Shown here: one piece after another, positions 52,499 through 62,500 of the stretch
Position numbering within the stretch: position 1 is the stretch's first letter
Layout of the letters: each line of letters begins with the position of its first letter
Assembly: GCF_900108875.1 (NCBI RefSeq)
Contig: NZ_FNYJ01000002.1
Span: 345,383 to 409,382 of the forward strand
DNA length: 64,000 nt
Source: Pseudomonas sp. NFR16
GTDB lineage: Bacteria > Pseudomonadota > Gammaproteobacteria > Pseudomonadales > Pseudomonadaceae
Direction of reading: 5' to 3'
The notes under the pieces: generated by a model
Database searches by the model: none
Seen by the model: only the letters and a program-made list of their open reading frames with translations
What the model was told of the DNA's origin: nothing
Translations under genes and position numbers: made by a program

Positions 52499-54112
52499 AT
52501 GTTACGAATCACCGAACTCAAACTGCCGCTGGATCACGCGGACGACGAGCTGCGCGCCGCGCTCCTGCAGCGCCTGGCCATCGGCAGCGACGAACTGCTG
52601 GATTTCACCCTGTTCAAGCGCAGCTATGACGCGCGCAAGAAATCCACCGAGTTGCAGTTCATTTACACCATCGACTTCCAGGTGCGCGACGAAGCTGCGT
52701 TGCTCAAACGCCTGAGCCACGACAAGCATATCGGTCCTGCACCTGACGTCAGCTACAAAGTGGTGGGCCATGCCCCTGCCGGTCTGACCGAGCGTCCGCT
52801 GGTTGTGGGCTTCGGCCCATGCGGCATTTTCGCAGGTCTGCTGCTCGCGCAGATGGGCTTCAAGCCGATCATTCTCGAACGTGGCAAGGAAGTTCGTCAG
52901 CGCACCAAGGACACGTGGGGCCTGTGGCGTAAGAACGTGCTCAATCCCGAGTCCAACGTGCAGTTCGGCGAAGGCGGCGCGGGCACGTTCTCGGACGGCA
53001 AACTGTACAGCCAGATCAAAGACCCGAAATTCCACGGCCGCAAAGTGCTGCACGAGTTCGTCAAAGCCGGCGCGCCCGAGGAAATCCTCTACGTCAGCAA
53101 ACCGCACATCGGTACGTTTCGCCTGACCGGCGTGGTGGAAAACATGCGCCAGCAGATTGAAGCGCTGGGCGGCGAAGTGCGCTTTCAGCAGCGCGTCACT
53201 GATGTGCTGATCGAAGACGGTCAGATGCTGGGCGTGCAGTTGGACAGCGGCGAACGCATCGCATCGCGCCACGTCATCCTCGCCCTCGGCCACAGCGCCC
53301 GCGATACCTTCCGCATGCTTCACGGCCGCGGCGTGTACATGGAGGCCAAGCCGTTCTCGGTCGGTTTCCGCATTGAACACCCTCAGGGCCTGATCGATCG
53401 CGCGCGCCTGGGCAAATACGCCGGTCACCCGAAACTGGGCGCCGCCGATTACAAACTGGTGCACCACGCACGCAATGGACGCTCGGTCTACAGCTTCTGC
53501 ATGTGCCCCGGCGGAACTGTCGTCGCCGCAACGTCGGAGCCCAACCGCGTCGTCACGAATGGCATGAGCCAGTACTCACGCAACGAACGCAATGCCAACT
53601 CCGGCATCGTCGTCGGCATCACGCCCGAAGAAGATTATCCGGGCAGCCCGCTGGCGGGAATCGAACTGCAAGAGCGTCTGGAATCACACGCCTACATCAT
53701 GGGCGGCGAAAACTACGAAGCCCCTGCTCAACTGGTCGGCGATTTCATCGCTGGCAAGGCGTCGACTTCACTGGGAGAAGTAGAACCTTCCTACAAACCA
53801 GGCGTGAAGCTGACCGACCTCGCCGACGCCCTGCCCGCGTTCGCGATTGAGGCCATTCGTGAAGCGTTGCCGGCGTTCGACAAGCAGATCAAAGGCTTCT
53901 CGCAACCCGACGCCGTGCTCACCGGCATTGAAACCCGTACCTCTTCACCGCTGCGGATTACCCGCGGTGCCGACATGCAGAGCCTGAACGTGAAGGGCCT
54001 GTACCCGGCAGGTGAAGGCGCCGGGTATGCAGGCGGGATCATGTCCGCGGGCGTCGACGGCATTCGCATTGCCGAAGCCCTAGCGAAGGGCATGTTGGGT
54101 ATCGTCGCCTGA
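52499..54112 (+). CDS. COG2509-type NAD(P)/FAD-dependent oxidoreductase
   Basis: The 537-residue product has an N-terminal ferredoxin-like domain of about 95 residues (MLRITELKLPLDHADDELRA onward). The FAD dinucleotide-binding motif follows, VVGFGPCGIFAGLLLAQMGF with GxGxxG and the Glu of ILERGKEV. Further blocks are FGEGGAGTFSDGKL, ALGHSARDTFRML and the C-terminal YPAGEGAGYAGGIMSAGVDG that closes the FAD site. The family is widespread and its substrate unknown. It is monocistronic, after a promoter-like stretch. Confidence 0.87.
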   Translation: MLRITELKLPLDHADDELRAALLQRLAIGSDELLDFTLFKRSYDARKKSTELQFIYTIDFQVRDEAALLKRLSHDKHIGPAPDVSYKVVGHAPAGLTERPLVVGFGPCGIFAGLLLAQMGFKPIILERGKEVRQRTKDTWGLWRKNVLNPESNVQFGEGGAGTFSDGKLYSQIKDPKFHGRKVLHEFVKAGAPEEILYVSKPHIGTFRLTGVVENMRQQIEALGGEVRFQQRVTDVLIEDGQMLGVQLDSGERIASRHVILALGHSARDTFRMLHGRGVYMEAKPFSVGFRIEHPQGLIDRARLGKYAGHPKLGAADYKLVHHARNGRSVYSFCMCPGGTVVAATSEPNRVVTNGMSQYSRNERNANSGIVVGITPEEDYPGSPLAGIELQERLESHAYIMGGENYEAPAQLVGDFIAGKASTSLGEVEPSYKPGVKLTDLADALPAFAIEAIREALPAFDKQIKGFSQPDAVLTGIETRTSSPLRITRGADMQSLNVKGLYPAGEGAGYAGGIMSAGVDGIRIAEALAKGMLGIVA

Positions 54113-54420
54113 TCCAACAAAAGCGATGCTCCCGGTGGGAGCGAATTCGTGAGCGAATGGCCGGTGCATCCAACTCTGTTTTCTTGAGTCATATCCACCG
54201 TCGTCAACGAGTCCGCTCCCACAGTCGTTTCTTTTTCAGATTAGTAACAATTCCTACAAGGCACGCGGCATAAGCCCTGTAGCACTTTGTAACTTATCTT
54301 AATATCCACTTGTATACAGAACACACATCGATTTTTAATAACCAAATCGAATATAACTTTTGTTTTCAGAAATAAGAACTGAGGTTAGGGTGTCACTCCT
54401 TTTGCGCATGTCCATGGAGC
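54113..54420. other. AT-rich intergenic region upstream of nhaA
   Basis: This 308-base gap starts with a degenerate family C palindrome around 54133-54160 (GGGAGCGAATTCGTGAGCGA) and becomes strongly AT-rich between 54280 and 54375, where a short inverted repeat CGATTT...AAATCG occurs. The nhaA promoter must lie here. No gene was seen. Confidence 0.45.
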
Positions 54421-55620
54421 GTGACCTTGCCCGTTCGCAATACTTTCAGACGTTTCTTCCAATTGGAGGCTGCCGGCGGATTACTGCTGATTGCAGCAGC
54501 AGCGCTCGCGCTCATCATCAACAACTCCCCTCTGTCCTGGCTCTATAACGGCCTGCTGGACGTCCCCGTCGTGGCGCAGATTGGCGCCCTCAAGATCGCC
54601 AAACCGCTGCTCCTGTGGATAAACGATGGCCTCATGGCGTTGTTCTTTCTGCTGATCGGGCTGGAGGTCAAACGCGAGGTGCTTCAAGGGCATTTGTCCC
54701 ATCCTTCGCAGATCGTGCTTCCCGGTGCCGCGGCACTCGGCGGCATGGTGGTTCCCGCCCTGATCTATTGGGCGCTGAACAAAGACAACCCTGATGCCCT
54801 GTCCGGCTGGGCCATTCCGATGGCGACCGACATCGCGTTTGCGCTCGGCGTTCTGGCGCTGCTCGGCAAGCGCGTCCCGGTGTCACTGAAGCTGTTCCTG
54901 ATGACCTTGGCCATCATCGACGACCTGGGCGCGATCATGGTCATTGCGTTGTTCTATTCCGCTGAGCTATCGGGCCTCGCGCTGGGCCTGGCTGCAACGT
55001 CTATCGGCGCACTGATCATGATGAATCGTCTGGGCGTCATCAGGCCTGCGCCGTATCTGCTGGTCGGGCTGGTGTTGTGGGTGTGCGTCCTCAAAAGCGG
55101 CGTACACGCTACCTTGGCGGGCGTGGTCCTGGCCTTCTGCATCCCGCTGAGGACACAGCGCGAAGCGCCCTCGCCGCTGCAGCAAATCGAACACGGGCTC
55201 CATCCGTGGGTGGCGTTCGCCATCCTTCCGCTGTTCGCGTTCGCCAATGCGGGCGTGTCGCTGAGCGGTATGTCCCTCGAAAGCTTCACCCATCACGTGC
55301 CGATGGGTATCGCCCTGGGCCTGCTGCTGGGCAAAACCCTCGGCGTGTTCGGCCTGACCTGGCTGGCAATCAGGACCGGCATGGCGGCGTTGCCAACGGG
55401 CGCCAACTGGGGCCAGGTGCTGGGCGTGTCGATACTGTGCGGAATCGGTTTCACGATGAGCCTGTTTGTGGGCTCACTGGCGTTCGTGCCGGGGCAAAGT
55501 ATCTTCGCTGGCATGGACCGCATGGGGATTCTGACGGGTTCGATACTCGCGGCGCTGATTGGCTACGGCATCACCGCGATTGCCAGCCGCAAGGCTGTCG
55601 ATTCAGCGTCTGCACCGTGA
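54421..55620 (+). CDS. nhaA: Na+/H+ antiporter NhaA
   Basis: The frame begins with GTG at 54421; a TTG at 54427 has better spacing to GGAG (seven bases) and matches the usual family start, so the true N-terminus may be two codons later. About 398 residues follow with 11-12 membrane helices. The ion-binding pair is visible in [18 protein letters not shown] (Asp-Asp in helix V), as are the pH-sensor-like charged N-terminal loops ([19 protein letters not shown]). NhaA exchanges two H+ for one Na+ and protects against salt and alkaline stress. Many Pseudomonas carry more than one copy. Confidence 0.93.
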   Translation: MTLPVRNTFRRFFQLEAAGGLLLIAAAALALIINNSPLSWLYNGLLDVPVVAQIGALKIAKPLLLWINDGLMALFFLLIGLEVKREVLQGHLSHPSQIVLPGAAALGGMVVPALIYWALNKDNPDALSGWAIPMATDIAFALGVLALLGKRVPVSLKLFLMTLAIIDDLGAIMVIALFYSAELSGLALGLAATSIGALIMMNRLGVIRPAPYLLVGLVLWVCVLKSGVHATLAGVVLAFCIPLRTQREAPSPLQQIEHGLHPWVAFAILPLFAFANAGVSLSGMSLESFTHHVPMGIALGLLLGKTLGVFGLTWLAIRTGMAALPTGANWGQVLGVSILCGIGFTMSLFVGSLAFVPGQSIFAGMDRMGILTGSILAALIGYGITAIASRKAVDSASAP

Positions 55621-55644
55621 TCTGAAGAATGAACATGGCAAACA

Positions 55645-55673
55645 AAAACGCCCCGGATCAACCGGGGCGTTTT
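55645..55673. terminator. Bidirectional terminator between nhaA and slyB-like gene
   Basis: AAAACGCCCCGG-ATCAA-CCGGGGCGTTTT is a perfect 12-bp stem with A and T flanks on both sides, between two convergent genes. Confidence 0.92.
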
Positions 55674-55720
55674 GTGTAAGCAAGTATTGCGGAACCCTTG
55701 CTCGGCGTTTCAAACGTCGC

Positions 55721-56185
55721 TTAGTGCGTCACACGACTCGTGCCATTCACGGTCATGATGCGCACACGTTCGCCAACACGGAAGATTTCGTTTTCCTGTA
55801 CTTCCTGAACGTATGCACGCATGGTGCCGTCATCTTCGCGCACGGTGATTTCCACACCTTGGGCACGGGTCAGGCCACCTTCAGCCGCAGAACCCAGCAG
55901 ACCACCGGCAACCGCACCGATCACCGCTGTCACGATGCTGCCGCGACCGCCACCGATTGCGCTACCGCCAACGCCGCCGACGATTGCACCGGCGCCTGCG
56001 CCGATCGGAGTCTTGGTGCCTTCAATCTTCACAGGACGCAACGATTCGATGGTACCCAGGCGCACGGTCTGCACTTGGCGAGCTTCATCGCGCGAGTACG
56101 AGTCGCCAGTCAGGCTCGATGTGCAGCCGCCCAGCGTCAGCGCCATGGCGGTGAACGAAGCGACCAACAGAACAGACTTACGCAT
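55721..56185 (-). CDS. Glycine-zipper outer-membrane lipoprotein (SlyB-like)
   Basis: The 154-residue product has a lipoprotein signal MRKSVLLVASFTAMALTLGGC (lipobox LGGC). A glycine-zipper 2TM stretch follows, GAGAGAIVGGVGGSAIGGGR through VIGAVAGGLLGSAAEGG, then a small beta domain ending RVGERVRIMTVNG. This is the SlyB/Pcp pattern: a small outer-membrane lipoprotein supporting membrane integrity. GGAGATAAAG precedes the ATG. It is monocistronic, with its terminator shared with nhaA. Confidence 0.88.
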   Translation of the reverse strand: MRKSVLLVASFTAMALTLGGCTSSLTGDSYSRDEARQVQTVRLGTIESLRPVKIEGTKTPIGAGAGAIVGGVGGSAIGGGRGSIVTAVIGAVAGGLLGSAAEGGLTRAQGVEITVREDDGTMRAYVQEVQENEIFRVGERVRIMTVNGTSRVTH

Positions 56186-56364
56186 AAACTTTATCTCCGA
56201 AGGAACAGGTAGCCATTAGACTCCGCGACGCCAACCGATGTCACGGTCCTGTACCGATAATTTACGTTTATTCAGGCGCGATACAGCAAGCCGCCGGCGT
56301 CTACTTTTATGGACGACGGCGTGCTGGATAGATTCAAAGATTCGTGTGATTTGCCGCCGGAGCG

Positions 56365-57012
56365 TCAGGGCGCCAGACGTTCACGTTGCCAGAGATCATC
56401 GATCAGGCGGTAGTTCAGACGGTCATGCAGACGGCTGGGACGTCCCTGCCAGAATTCGATGCGATCCGGGACCAGTCGGTAGCCGCCCCAATGATCCGGA
56501 CAGGTGGGCTGAGTATCGCTGAAGCGCTCTTCGGTGGCCTTGAGCAGACCTTCAAGCGCCTCGCGGCTGGCAATGACCTGGCTCTGTGGAGACGCCCAGG
56601 CACCAAGCCGGCTGCCCAGCGGGCGGACCTGAAAATAAGCGTCGGACTCTTGGTGAGTGACCTTGGCGACACGCCCTTCGATCCGCACCTGGCGCTCGAG
56701 GGTCGGCCAGAAGAACGTCATGGCCGCAAAAGGCTGCGCAGCGATTTGCTGCCCTTTGGCACTGAGGTAATTGCTGAAGAAGGTGAAGCCTTGCGCATCG
56801 AGCCCTTTGAGCAGCAAGACGCGGCAGTGAGGGCGACCGTCGGCATCGACGGTCGCCAGCGTCATGGCGTTGGCTTCAACCGGCGCCTGTTCGGTCTTCA
56901 CCGCTTCGTCGAACCACTGGCGAAACAGCGCGAACGGCTCATCCGGCGCCTGGGCTTCGGTCAAACCCTCGCGGGCATAGTTACGACGCATATCGGCCAG
57001 ACTCTGGCTCAT
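56365..57012 (-). CDS. pdxH: Pyridoxamine 5'-phosphate oxidase
   Basis: The ATG at 57012, five bases after AGGAAGG, is preferred to the adjacent GTG. The 215-residue product is full length: FMN-binding residues in [20 protein letters not shown], substrate-binding [18 protein letters not shown] and the C-terminal signature [14 protein letters not shown]. It oxidises pyridoxamine- or pyridoxine-5'-phosphate to pyridoxal-5'-phosphate, with FMN and O2, in the cytoplasm. The OmpA-family gene upstream is on the same strand, 48 bases away. Confidence 0.95.
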   Translation of the reverse strand: MSQSLADMRRNYAREGLTEAQAPDEPFALFRQWFDEAVKTEQAPVEANAMTLATVDADGRPHCRVLLLKGLDAQGFTFFSNYLSAKGQQIAAQPFAAMTFFWPTLERQVRIEGRVAKVTHQESDAYFQVRPLGSRLGAWASPQSQVIASREALEGLLKATEERFSDTQPTCPDHWGGYRLVPDRIEFWQGRPSRLHDRLNYRLIDDLWQRERLAP

Positions 57013-57060
57013 CACTGCCTTCCTTAATCGAAATCCATGAGCGGGACGCCGATATTAACC

Positions 57061-58143
57061 TCAGTTGTTGCTGGCTTGGGCATCCGCAGCGGGTTTCTTG
57101 GCCGCAGCCTTGGCTGGAGCGGCTTTGGCCTTGGTTGGCGCGGCTTTCTTCACGGCTGCTTTTTTAGCAGCGGGCGCCTTGGCGGTGGCAGCTTTTTTCG
57201 CCGGAGTTGCAGCCTTGGCCGGTGCTGCTGGCGCAGGTGCCGGGGCAGGCGCAGGCTTGGCGTTCTGCACCGCGACCAAGGTCGGCGCCGGAGGCAGGTT
57301 GTATTTGGCCATCAGCGCAACCATGGTGTCCTGCGGCGTCATGATGATCTCCACACGACGGTTGAGCGCACGACCGGTTGCGCTGTCGCTCGCCGCTCGC
57401 GGCATCACGGCACCCATGCCACGCAGGTTCAGGCGATTACGCTCCAGCCCGCTGAGGCGGAAAATGGCGGCAACCGATTGCGCGCGTTGCTGGCTGATTT
57501 TCAGGTTGGTGTCGCTGGCGACGTCGCTGTGACCCAGCACCAGAATGGCGGTCTTTTGGTCACCCTCAACGACTTTGGCCATGCGGGTGATCGGGCCCAG
57601 ATTGACGGGAAGCAGCATCTCGGGACGGTCCGGGTTGAAGGTGCTGTCCACGGGCGCGGTCACGACCAGAACGTCTTCGCGGCGCTCGAGTTCGAATTTG
57701 CTGTCCTTGATCGCGTCACGCACGCGTGGCTCATACTGGTCCAGCCAGGCCTGAGTGACCTTCGGATCGACCTTGGGAATGGCAGGCGTCGCATCTTTTT
57801 TTGCTTCGCTGCCGCCGAACGGCCACCACCACTTGCTGCCATCATCGGCCTTCGCCACCGCTGGCTTTTCAGCGGGTTGAGTCGCGGCCAGCTCGGGCTT
57901 CTTCTCAGTGGTGCCATGGTCAGAGCCGAATGGCCAGTACCAATGCGTGCCGCTTTCAGCTTCCGTCTTGGCAACCTCGGCGGCGACCGGGCTGGCGGCC
58001 GGTTTGACTGACGCGGCATCGGTGCCCTTGCCTGAGCCGAACGACCACCAGTGGCCATTGCTGGCCGATTGATCCTGAGGAGTTTGCGCACAGCCGGTGA
58101 CGGCGATGCACAGCGCGAATGCGAGAGATTTATTGGCAGACAT
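57061..58143 (-). CDS. OmpA-family lipoprotein with Trp-rich repeats and H1-like tail
   Basis: ATG at 58143 gives 360 residues with lipobox VTGC (Cys18). The N-terminal third carries three Trp-rich repeats in a disordered Ala/Lys-rich setting: HWWSFGSGKG (31), HWYWPFGSDHG (67) and KWWWPFGGSEA (104). A BON/OmpA-like region follows, with the peptidoglycan-binding core LGHSDVASDTNLKISQQRAQ and the conserved GRALNRRVEI. The last 60 residues are Ala/Lys/Pro repeats (PAKKAATAKAPAAKKAAVKK) resembling histone H1 or AlgP. It should bridge outer membrane and peptidoglycan; the purpose of the tail is unknown. Confidence 0.85.
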   Translation of the reverse strand: MSANKSLAFALCIAVTGCAQTPQDQSASNGHWWSFGSGKGTDAASVKPAASPVAAEVAKTEAESGTHWYWPFGSDHGTTEKKPELAATQPAEKPAVAKADDGSKWWWPFGGSEAKKDATPAIPKVDPKVTQAWLDQYEPRVRDAIKDSKFELERREDVLVVTAPVDSTFNPDRPEMLLPVNLGPITRMAKVVEGDQKTAILVLGHSDVASDTNLKISQQRAQSVAAIFRLSGLERNRLNLRGMGAVMPRAASDSATGRALNRRVEIIMTPQDTMVALMAKYNLPPAPTLVAVQNAKPAPAPAPAPAAPAKAATPAKKAATAKAPAAKKAAVKKAAPTKAKAAPAKAAAKKPAADAQASNN

Positions 58144-58294
58144 GGGTGACCCACACAAATAATTGATCAGAAAATGAACGAAGCAGCGCCCATATAACAC
58201 GCATAAACCCCGTTTTGGAAAAGGAAACCGCCCTACGGTTCGAATATGAGCGGTTTAACTGACAGTCGGTATAACAAGCACTTATCAGCGATAG

Positions 58295-59443
58295 TTATTG
58301 CAAACACTCACCAAGGACACGCACCAGGCGCTGAGCGCGGGGATCCATCAGCACATACGGCCCCAACGTGTTGGTGACGAATCCGAACGCGACATCGCGC
58401 TCCGGATCGGCGAAGCCGACCGAGCCTCCTGCCCCGGGATGTCCGAAGGATTTGCCACCCAGTCCGAACGTAGCGTTAGGCACCGACGGCTGATCCAGCA
58501 TGCAGCCCAGGCCGAAGCGCGTCTGGGTCAACAAAGTCTTGTCCTGGCCGACGCTGTGCTCGCGCGTCAGCTCGTTGAGCAACTCCGCTTCCAGCAGGCT
58601 GCCGTCGAGCAGTGCGCTGTAGAAGCCCGCCAGGCTGCGGGCGTTGCCATGACCGTTCGCCGCGGGCTGCTGCATGCGGCGCCACTCCGGTTTGTTGGTG
58701 CTGGTCATGATCGAAGGAGGATTGGTGAACGCTCGCGCAGTCATCGAAGCAGGTTCGCGCATGGTGGTCTGCACCAGTCGCTGCGCAGCTTCATCCCCCA
58801 TATTGCCCTTGCCGCGAGCGATGTGAGCAACACGATGAAATTCCGCGTCGGGCAATCCGACATGGAAATCCAGGCCCAGCGGCTTCGAGATCCGCGCCGC
58901 GATGGCGTCCCCCGGCCCTCGGCCATCGGCGCGGCGGATCATTTCCCCCACCAGCCAGCCATACGTGATTGCGGCGTATCCATGTCCTTGGCCCGGCGTC
59001 CACCAAGGCTCTTCGGCAGCCAGCGCACGGGTCATTGCGTCCCAGTCATAGAGCGCCTCGGCCGGAAGCATCTCGCGAATCGCCGGCAACCCGGCCTGAT
59101 GACACAGCAGTTGACGCAGCGTAACGGCCTGCTTGCCGGCCGCACCAAACTCCGGCCATAGCCGCGAGACAGGCTCGTCGAGTTTCAACTTGCCCTCTCC
59201 CACCAACTGCAATGCGGTGACAGCAGTAAAGGTTTTGGTGCAGGAAAACAGGTTGGCGATGGTGTCGCTGTGCCAGACTTCGGCGCCGTCCTTGTCGGCG
59301 GTGCCGGCCCACAGGTCCAGCACGGTGTTTCCGCCGATCTGCACGCACAACGCCGCGCCGCGCTCTTGCTGATCGTCGAACAGCGCCGCGAATGCCTCGC
59401 GGACGGCCTCGAATTGAAGCTCGAAATGACCTTGAATCTGCAC
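58295..59443 (-). CDS. Serine hydrolase, class C beta-lactamase/EstB-like
   Basis: The start is GTG at 59443, preceded by GGAGAG. The 382-residue product has the nucleophile motif S67-C-T-K70 (LFSCTKTFTA), a catalytic Tyr at about 156 (GHGYAAITYGW) and a late HPGAGGSVGFADP in place of the KTG box. There is no signal peptide, so it is cytoplasmic. That is the EstB/beta-lactamase-related esterase class rather than a true resistance enzyme. The substrate is unknown. Confidence 0.87.
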   Translation of the reverse strand: MQIQGHFELQFEAVREAFAALFDDQQERGAALCVQIGGNTVLDLWAGTADKDGAEVWHSDTIANLFSCTKTFTAVTALQLVGEGKLKLDEPVSRLWPEFGAAGKQAVTLRQLLCHQAGLPAIREMLPAEALYDWDAMTRALAAEEPWWTPGQGHGYAAITYGWLVGEMIRRADGRGPGDAIAARISKPLGLDFHVGLPDAEFHRVAHIARGKGNMGDEAAQRLVQTTMREPASMTARAFTNPPSIMTSTNKPEWRRMQQPAANGHGNARSLAGFYSALLDGSLLEAELLNELTREHSVGQDKTLLTQTRFGLGCMLDQPSVPNATFGLGGKSFGHPGAGGSVGFADPERDVAFGFVTNTLGPYVLMDPRAQRLVRVLGECLQ

Positions 59444-59631
59444 GGTTTCGCTCTCCGATCAGGGGCTTCACAAAATGCCGTGCATTGTTCCAGCGATCAG
59501 CGGATTTGGGAACCGCAACACAGCGTCGGACGCAGTCTGACGCTTGAAAGGCATCCGTCGGACAACCAGGTGTGCGGTCGCCGGGCAGAGCGGGTTAAGA
59601 CCTGACCCGCTGCGTTCATGCCCCAGATGCG

Positions 59632-61776
59632 TCAGGAAATTTCGCGGCGAAACGGAGGAAGCGCGTTGAGAATAGCTTTGCCGTAACGCTGAGTGACCAC
59701 ACGGCGATCCAGCAGCGTGATGATGCCACGGTCTTTTTCGGTGCGCAGAAGACGGCCGCACGCCTGGATAAGGCGCAAGGACGCATCGGGCACGGCGATT
59801 TCCATGAACGGGTTGCCGCCGCGCGCTTCGATCCACTCAGCCAGTGCCGCTTCGACAGGATCGTCGGGCACGGCGAACGGGATTTTGGCAATCACCACGT
59901 GCTCGCAATAATCGCCCGGCAGGTCGACGCCTTCAGCGAAGCTGGCAAGGCCGAAAAGCACGCTTTCATCGCCGCCGTCGACCCGAGCCTTGTGCTTGTT
60001 CAGCGTTTCCTGCTTGGAGAGGTTGCCCTGAATGAACACCCGCTTGCGCCAGTCCCGCTCGAGCCCGTCGAACACTTCCTGCATCTGCTTGCGTGAGGAG
60101 AACAGCACCAGCGTGCCTTTCGAGCCCTCCACCAGATCGGGCAGTTCACGAATGATCGCCGCAGTGTGTTCGGCAGCGTTGCGCGGATCGGCCTTGAGAT
60201 CCGGCACCCGCAGCACGCCCGCATCGGCATGATGGAACGGGCTTGGCACCACGGCGGTGACCGCGTCCTTGGGCAGACCGGCGCGCATGCGGAACCGATC
60301 GAACTTGCCAAGCGCCGTCAGCGTTGCCGACGTCACCAGGGCGCCGTATGCCACGTTCCACAGGTTGCGACGCAACATTTCGGCGGCAAGGATCGGGCTG
60401 GCGTTGACTTCGATGTCGAACAGCGACCCGCTCTCGGCCAGCGTCAGCCAACGCGCCATCGGCGGGCTGTTCTGAGGGTCCTCGGCGGTGAACGCCGTCC
60501 ACAATTCCCAGTTGCCATGGGCCCGGGCCAGCAGGCTACCGAAGAGCGGATACCACTCTTCGGCCTGATGGCTGGCGATACCGATGTTGGATTCGCCGTC
60601 CATGCCCTCTTTGAGCAGGTCGGTCAGGCGCGTAAACAGGTCGTCCAGCCGCGCGAAACCCTTTTTCAGTTCGATGCCCATCTCGCGCATGTGCTCAGGC
60701 ACCACGCCGCCGACGAAGCGATGGCGAGGACGTTCGCGGCCTTCCATGTCTTCGCCGGCCTTGAAGTCGGCCAGTTGTTCGCAGGCCGTGAACATGAATT
60801 GCTGGTGAGTCTTGATCTCCCGCGCCAGTTCCGGGACTTGCTCGATCAGCTTGCCCAGATCACCGGGCAGCGGGTGCTGGGCCAGCAGTTTGGTGAGGTT
60901 CTTCGCGGTCTGTTCCAGCCAGTCAGCCGTGGAACGCAGACGGCTGAAGTGAGCGAAATGGCCGATGGCCTTGTCCGGCAAATGGTGCCCTTCGTCGAAC
61001 ACGTAGAGCGTGTCGCGAGGATCCGGCAAGACAGCGCCGCCGCCCAGCGCCAGGTCAGCCAGCACCATGTCATGGTTGGTGACGATGACATCGACTTTGC
61101 CCATGCCTTCGCGCGCCTTGTAGAAAGCGCACTGCTGGAAATTCGGGCAATGACGATTGGTGCACTGGCTGTGATCGGTGGTCAGGCGGGCCCAGTCCTG
61201 ATCGGCCAGTTCCTGGGGCCAGCTGTCGCGGTCGCCGTCCCACTTGTTGCCGGCCAGTTTTTCGATCATGGTCGTGAAAAGCTTCTGGCTCGCTTCATCG
61301 ACCTCGATCTTGAAGCCTTCCTCTTCGAACAACTGAGCCGTAGCGCTTTGCGCGTTGCCCTCTTGCAAGAGCATGTCGAGCTTGGACAGGCACATGTAAC
61401 GGCCACGCCCCTTCGCCAATGCGAAGGTGAAGCTCAAGCCACTGTTGCGCATCAGGTCAGGAAGGTCCTTGTGAACGATCTGTTCCTGCAGCGCGACCGT
61501 TGCGGTGGCGATGACCAGGCGCTTGCCCGCAGCCTTGGCCGTGGGAATCGCGGCGATGGCGTAAGCGACCGTTTTCCCCGTACCCGTCCCCGCCTCGACC
61601 GCCACCACAGCCGGATCGCCCGAACGCCGGCCTTCCTCGTCGGTGTCCACGTCGCCCAGCACCTTGGCCACTTCGGCGATCATCAAACGCTGGCCGTAAC
61701 GGGGTTTGAGGCTCTTGGCTTCGAGGAAACGCGAATAGGCGCCCTGAATCTGGGATTTGAGTTCGGTGCTGATCAT
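59632..61776 (-). CDS. dinG: ATP-dependent DNA helicase DinG
   Basis: ATG at 61776 gives 714 residues starting MISTELKSQIQGAYSRFLEA; a 15-codon extension is discarded. Walker A is EAGTGTGKTVAYAIA (about 75-89). The Fe-S cluster cysteines are visible as RYMCLSKLD, SQCTNRHCPNFQQCAFYK, DEGH forms motif II (YVFDEGHHLPD) and QACGRLLRTEKDRG is motif VI. DinG unwinds DNA 5' to 3', including R-loops, and is usually SOS-controlled; no clear LexA box was found in the 129-base gap to the divergent membrane gene. Confidence 0.95.
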   Translation of the reverse strand: MISTELKSQIQGAYSRFLEAKSLKPRYGQRLMIAEVAKVLGDVDTDEEGRRSGDPAVVAVEAGTGTGKTVAYAIAAIPTAKAAGKRLVIATATVALQEQIVHKDLPDLMRNSGLSFTFALAKGRGRYMCLSKLDMLLQEGNAQSATAQLFEEEGFKIEVDEASQKLFTTMIEKLAGNKWDGDRDSWPQELADQDWARLTTDHSQCTNRHCPNFQQCAFYKAREGMGKVDVIVTNHDMVLADLALGGGAVLPDPRDTLYVFDEGHHLPDKAIGHFAHFSRLRSTADWLEQTAKNLTKLLAQHPLPGDLGKLIEQVPELAREIKTHQQFMFTACEQLADFKAGEDMEGRERPRHRFVGGVVPEHMREMGIELKKGFARLDDLFTRLTDLLKEGMDGESNIGIASHQAEEWYPLFGSLLARAHGNWELWTAFTAEDPQNSPPMARWLTLAESGSLFDIEVNASPILAAEMLRRNLWNVAYGALVTSATLTALGKFDRFRMRAGLPKDAVTAVVPSPFHHADAGVLRVPDLKADPRNAAEHTAAIIRELPDLVEGSKGTLVLFSSRKQMQEVFDGLERDWRKRVFIQGNLSKQETLNKHKARVDGGDESVLFGLASFAEGVDLPGDYCEHVVIAKIPFAVPDDPVEAALAEWIEARGGNPFMEIAVPDASLRLIQACGRLLRTEKDRGIITLLDRRVVTQRYGKAILNALPPFRREIS

Positions 61777-61905
61777 TGGCTGGGTCGTTGGCTCGGCGTC
61801 ACGGGTGCTGAATAAGAACACAAAAAAACTGCTGGATATATTTCCAGTTCCTGGAGGGCGGCTATCATACCGCGCTAATGCTTTCTGCGCAGATCGGAGT
61901 TCTTG

Positions 61906-62370
61906 ATGTCACTTGTAGCCTTTGTCTACGCCATGCATGTGCTGGCGGCTGTTCTGTGGGTAGGAGGAATGTTTTTCGCCTGGATGATTCTTCGACCAGC
62001 GGTCATCGCCGCCCTTGAGGGCCCGGCACGTCTGAAGCTGTGGGTGCAAGTATTTCCGCGCTTCTTTATCTGGGTATGGGGGGCCGTGATCCTGCTGCCG
62101 GTCACCGGTATCGGCATGATCAACATCAATTTCAGCGGCCTGCAGACCGCGCCCCGCTACGTGCAGGTAATGATCGGGCTGTACGTTGTGATGGTGGCGC
62201 TGTTTCTGCGGATTTCGACCCTTAACCTGCCAGAGCTGCGAAAGGCCGTGGCTGCCGAACGGTGGCCGGATGGCGCCGCGGCGCTGGGCAAGATCCGGCG
62301 TCTGGTGGGAATCAATCTGCTGGTCGGGATCGCCGTCATCGCCATTGCGGCGGCACGTCCCGGGTTTTAA
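61906..62370 (+). CDS. CopD-family membrane protein
   Basis: ATG at 61906, six bases after GGAG, is preferred over the TTG just before it. The 154-residue protein has four predicted membrane helices with histidine and Trp near the start (FVYAMHVLAAVLWVGGMFFA) and a second conserved block WVWGAVILLPVTGIGMININ. It fits the CopD-like superfamily domain, possibly involved in copper or haem-related transport. It is divergent from dinG. Confidence 0.82.
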   Translation: MSLVAFVYAMHVLAAVLWVGGMFFAWMILRPAVIAALEGPARLKLWVQVFPRFFIWVWGAVILLPVTGIGMININFSGLQTAPRYVQVMIGLYVVMVALFLRISTLNLPELRKAVAAERWPDGAAALGKIRRLVGINLLVGIAVIAIAAARPGF

Positions 62371-62500
62371 CCAGACGCAAGGCCGTCGGCAAGAAAGTGC
62401 ACATGTGTGTTCAAAAGCCGCTGCTGACGCGCAGCGGCCCGTTCGCGAGGCCCATCGTTGCCCGCACGCGCATGTTTCAGCGTCGGACCGCGTGACGCGC

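Noticed and set aside
58295..59443. Beta-lactamase resistance gene
   Set aside because: It has SxxK and Tyr but no signal peptide and no KTG box, which fits the EstB-type esterases.
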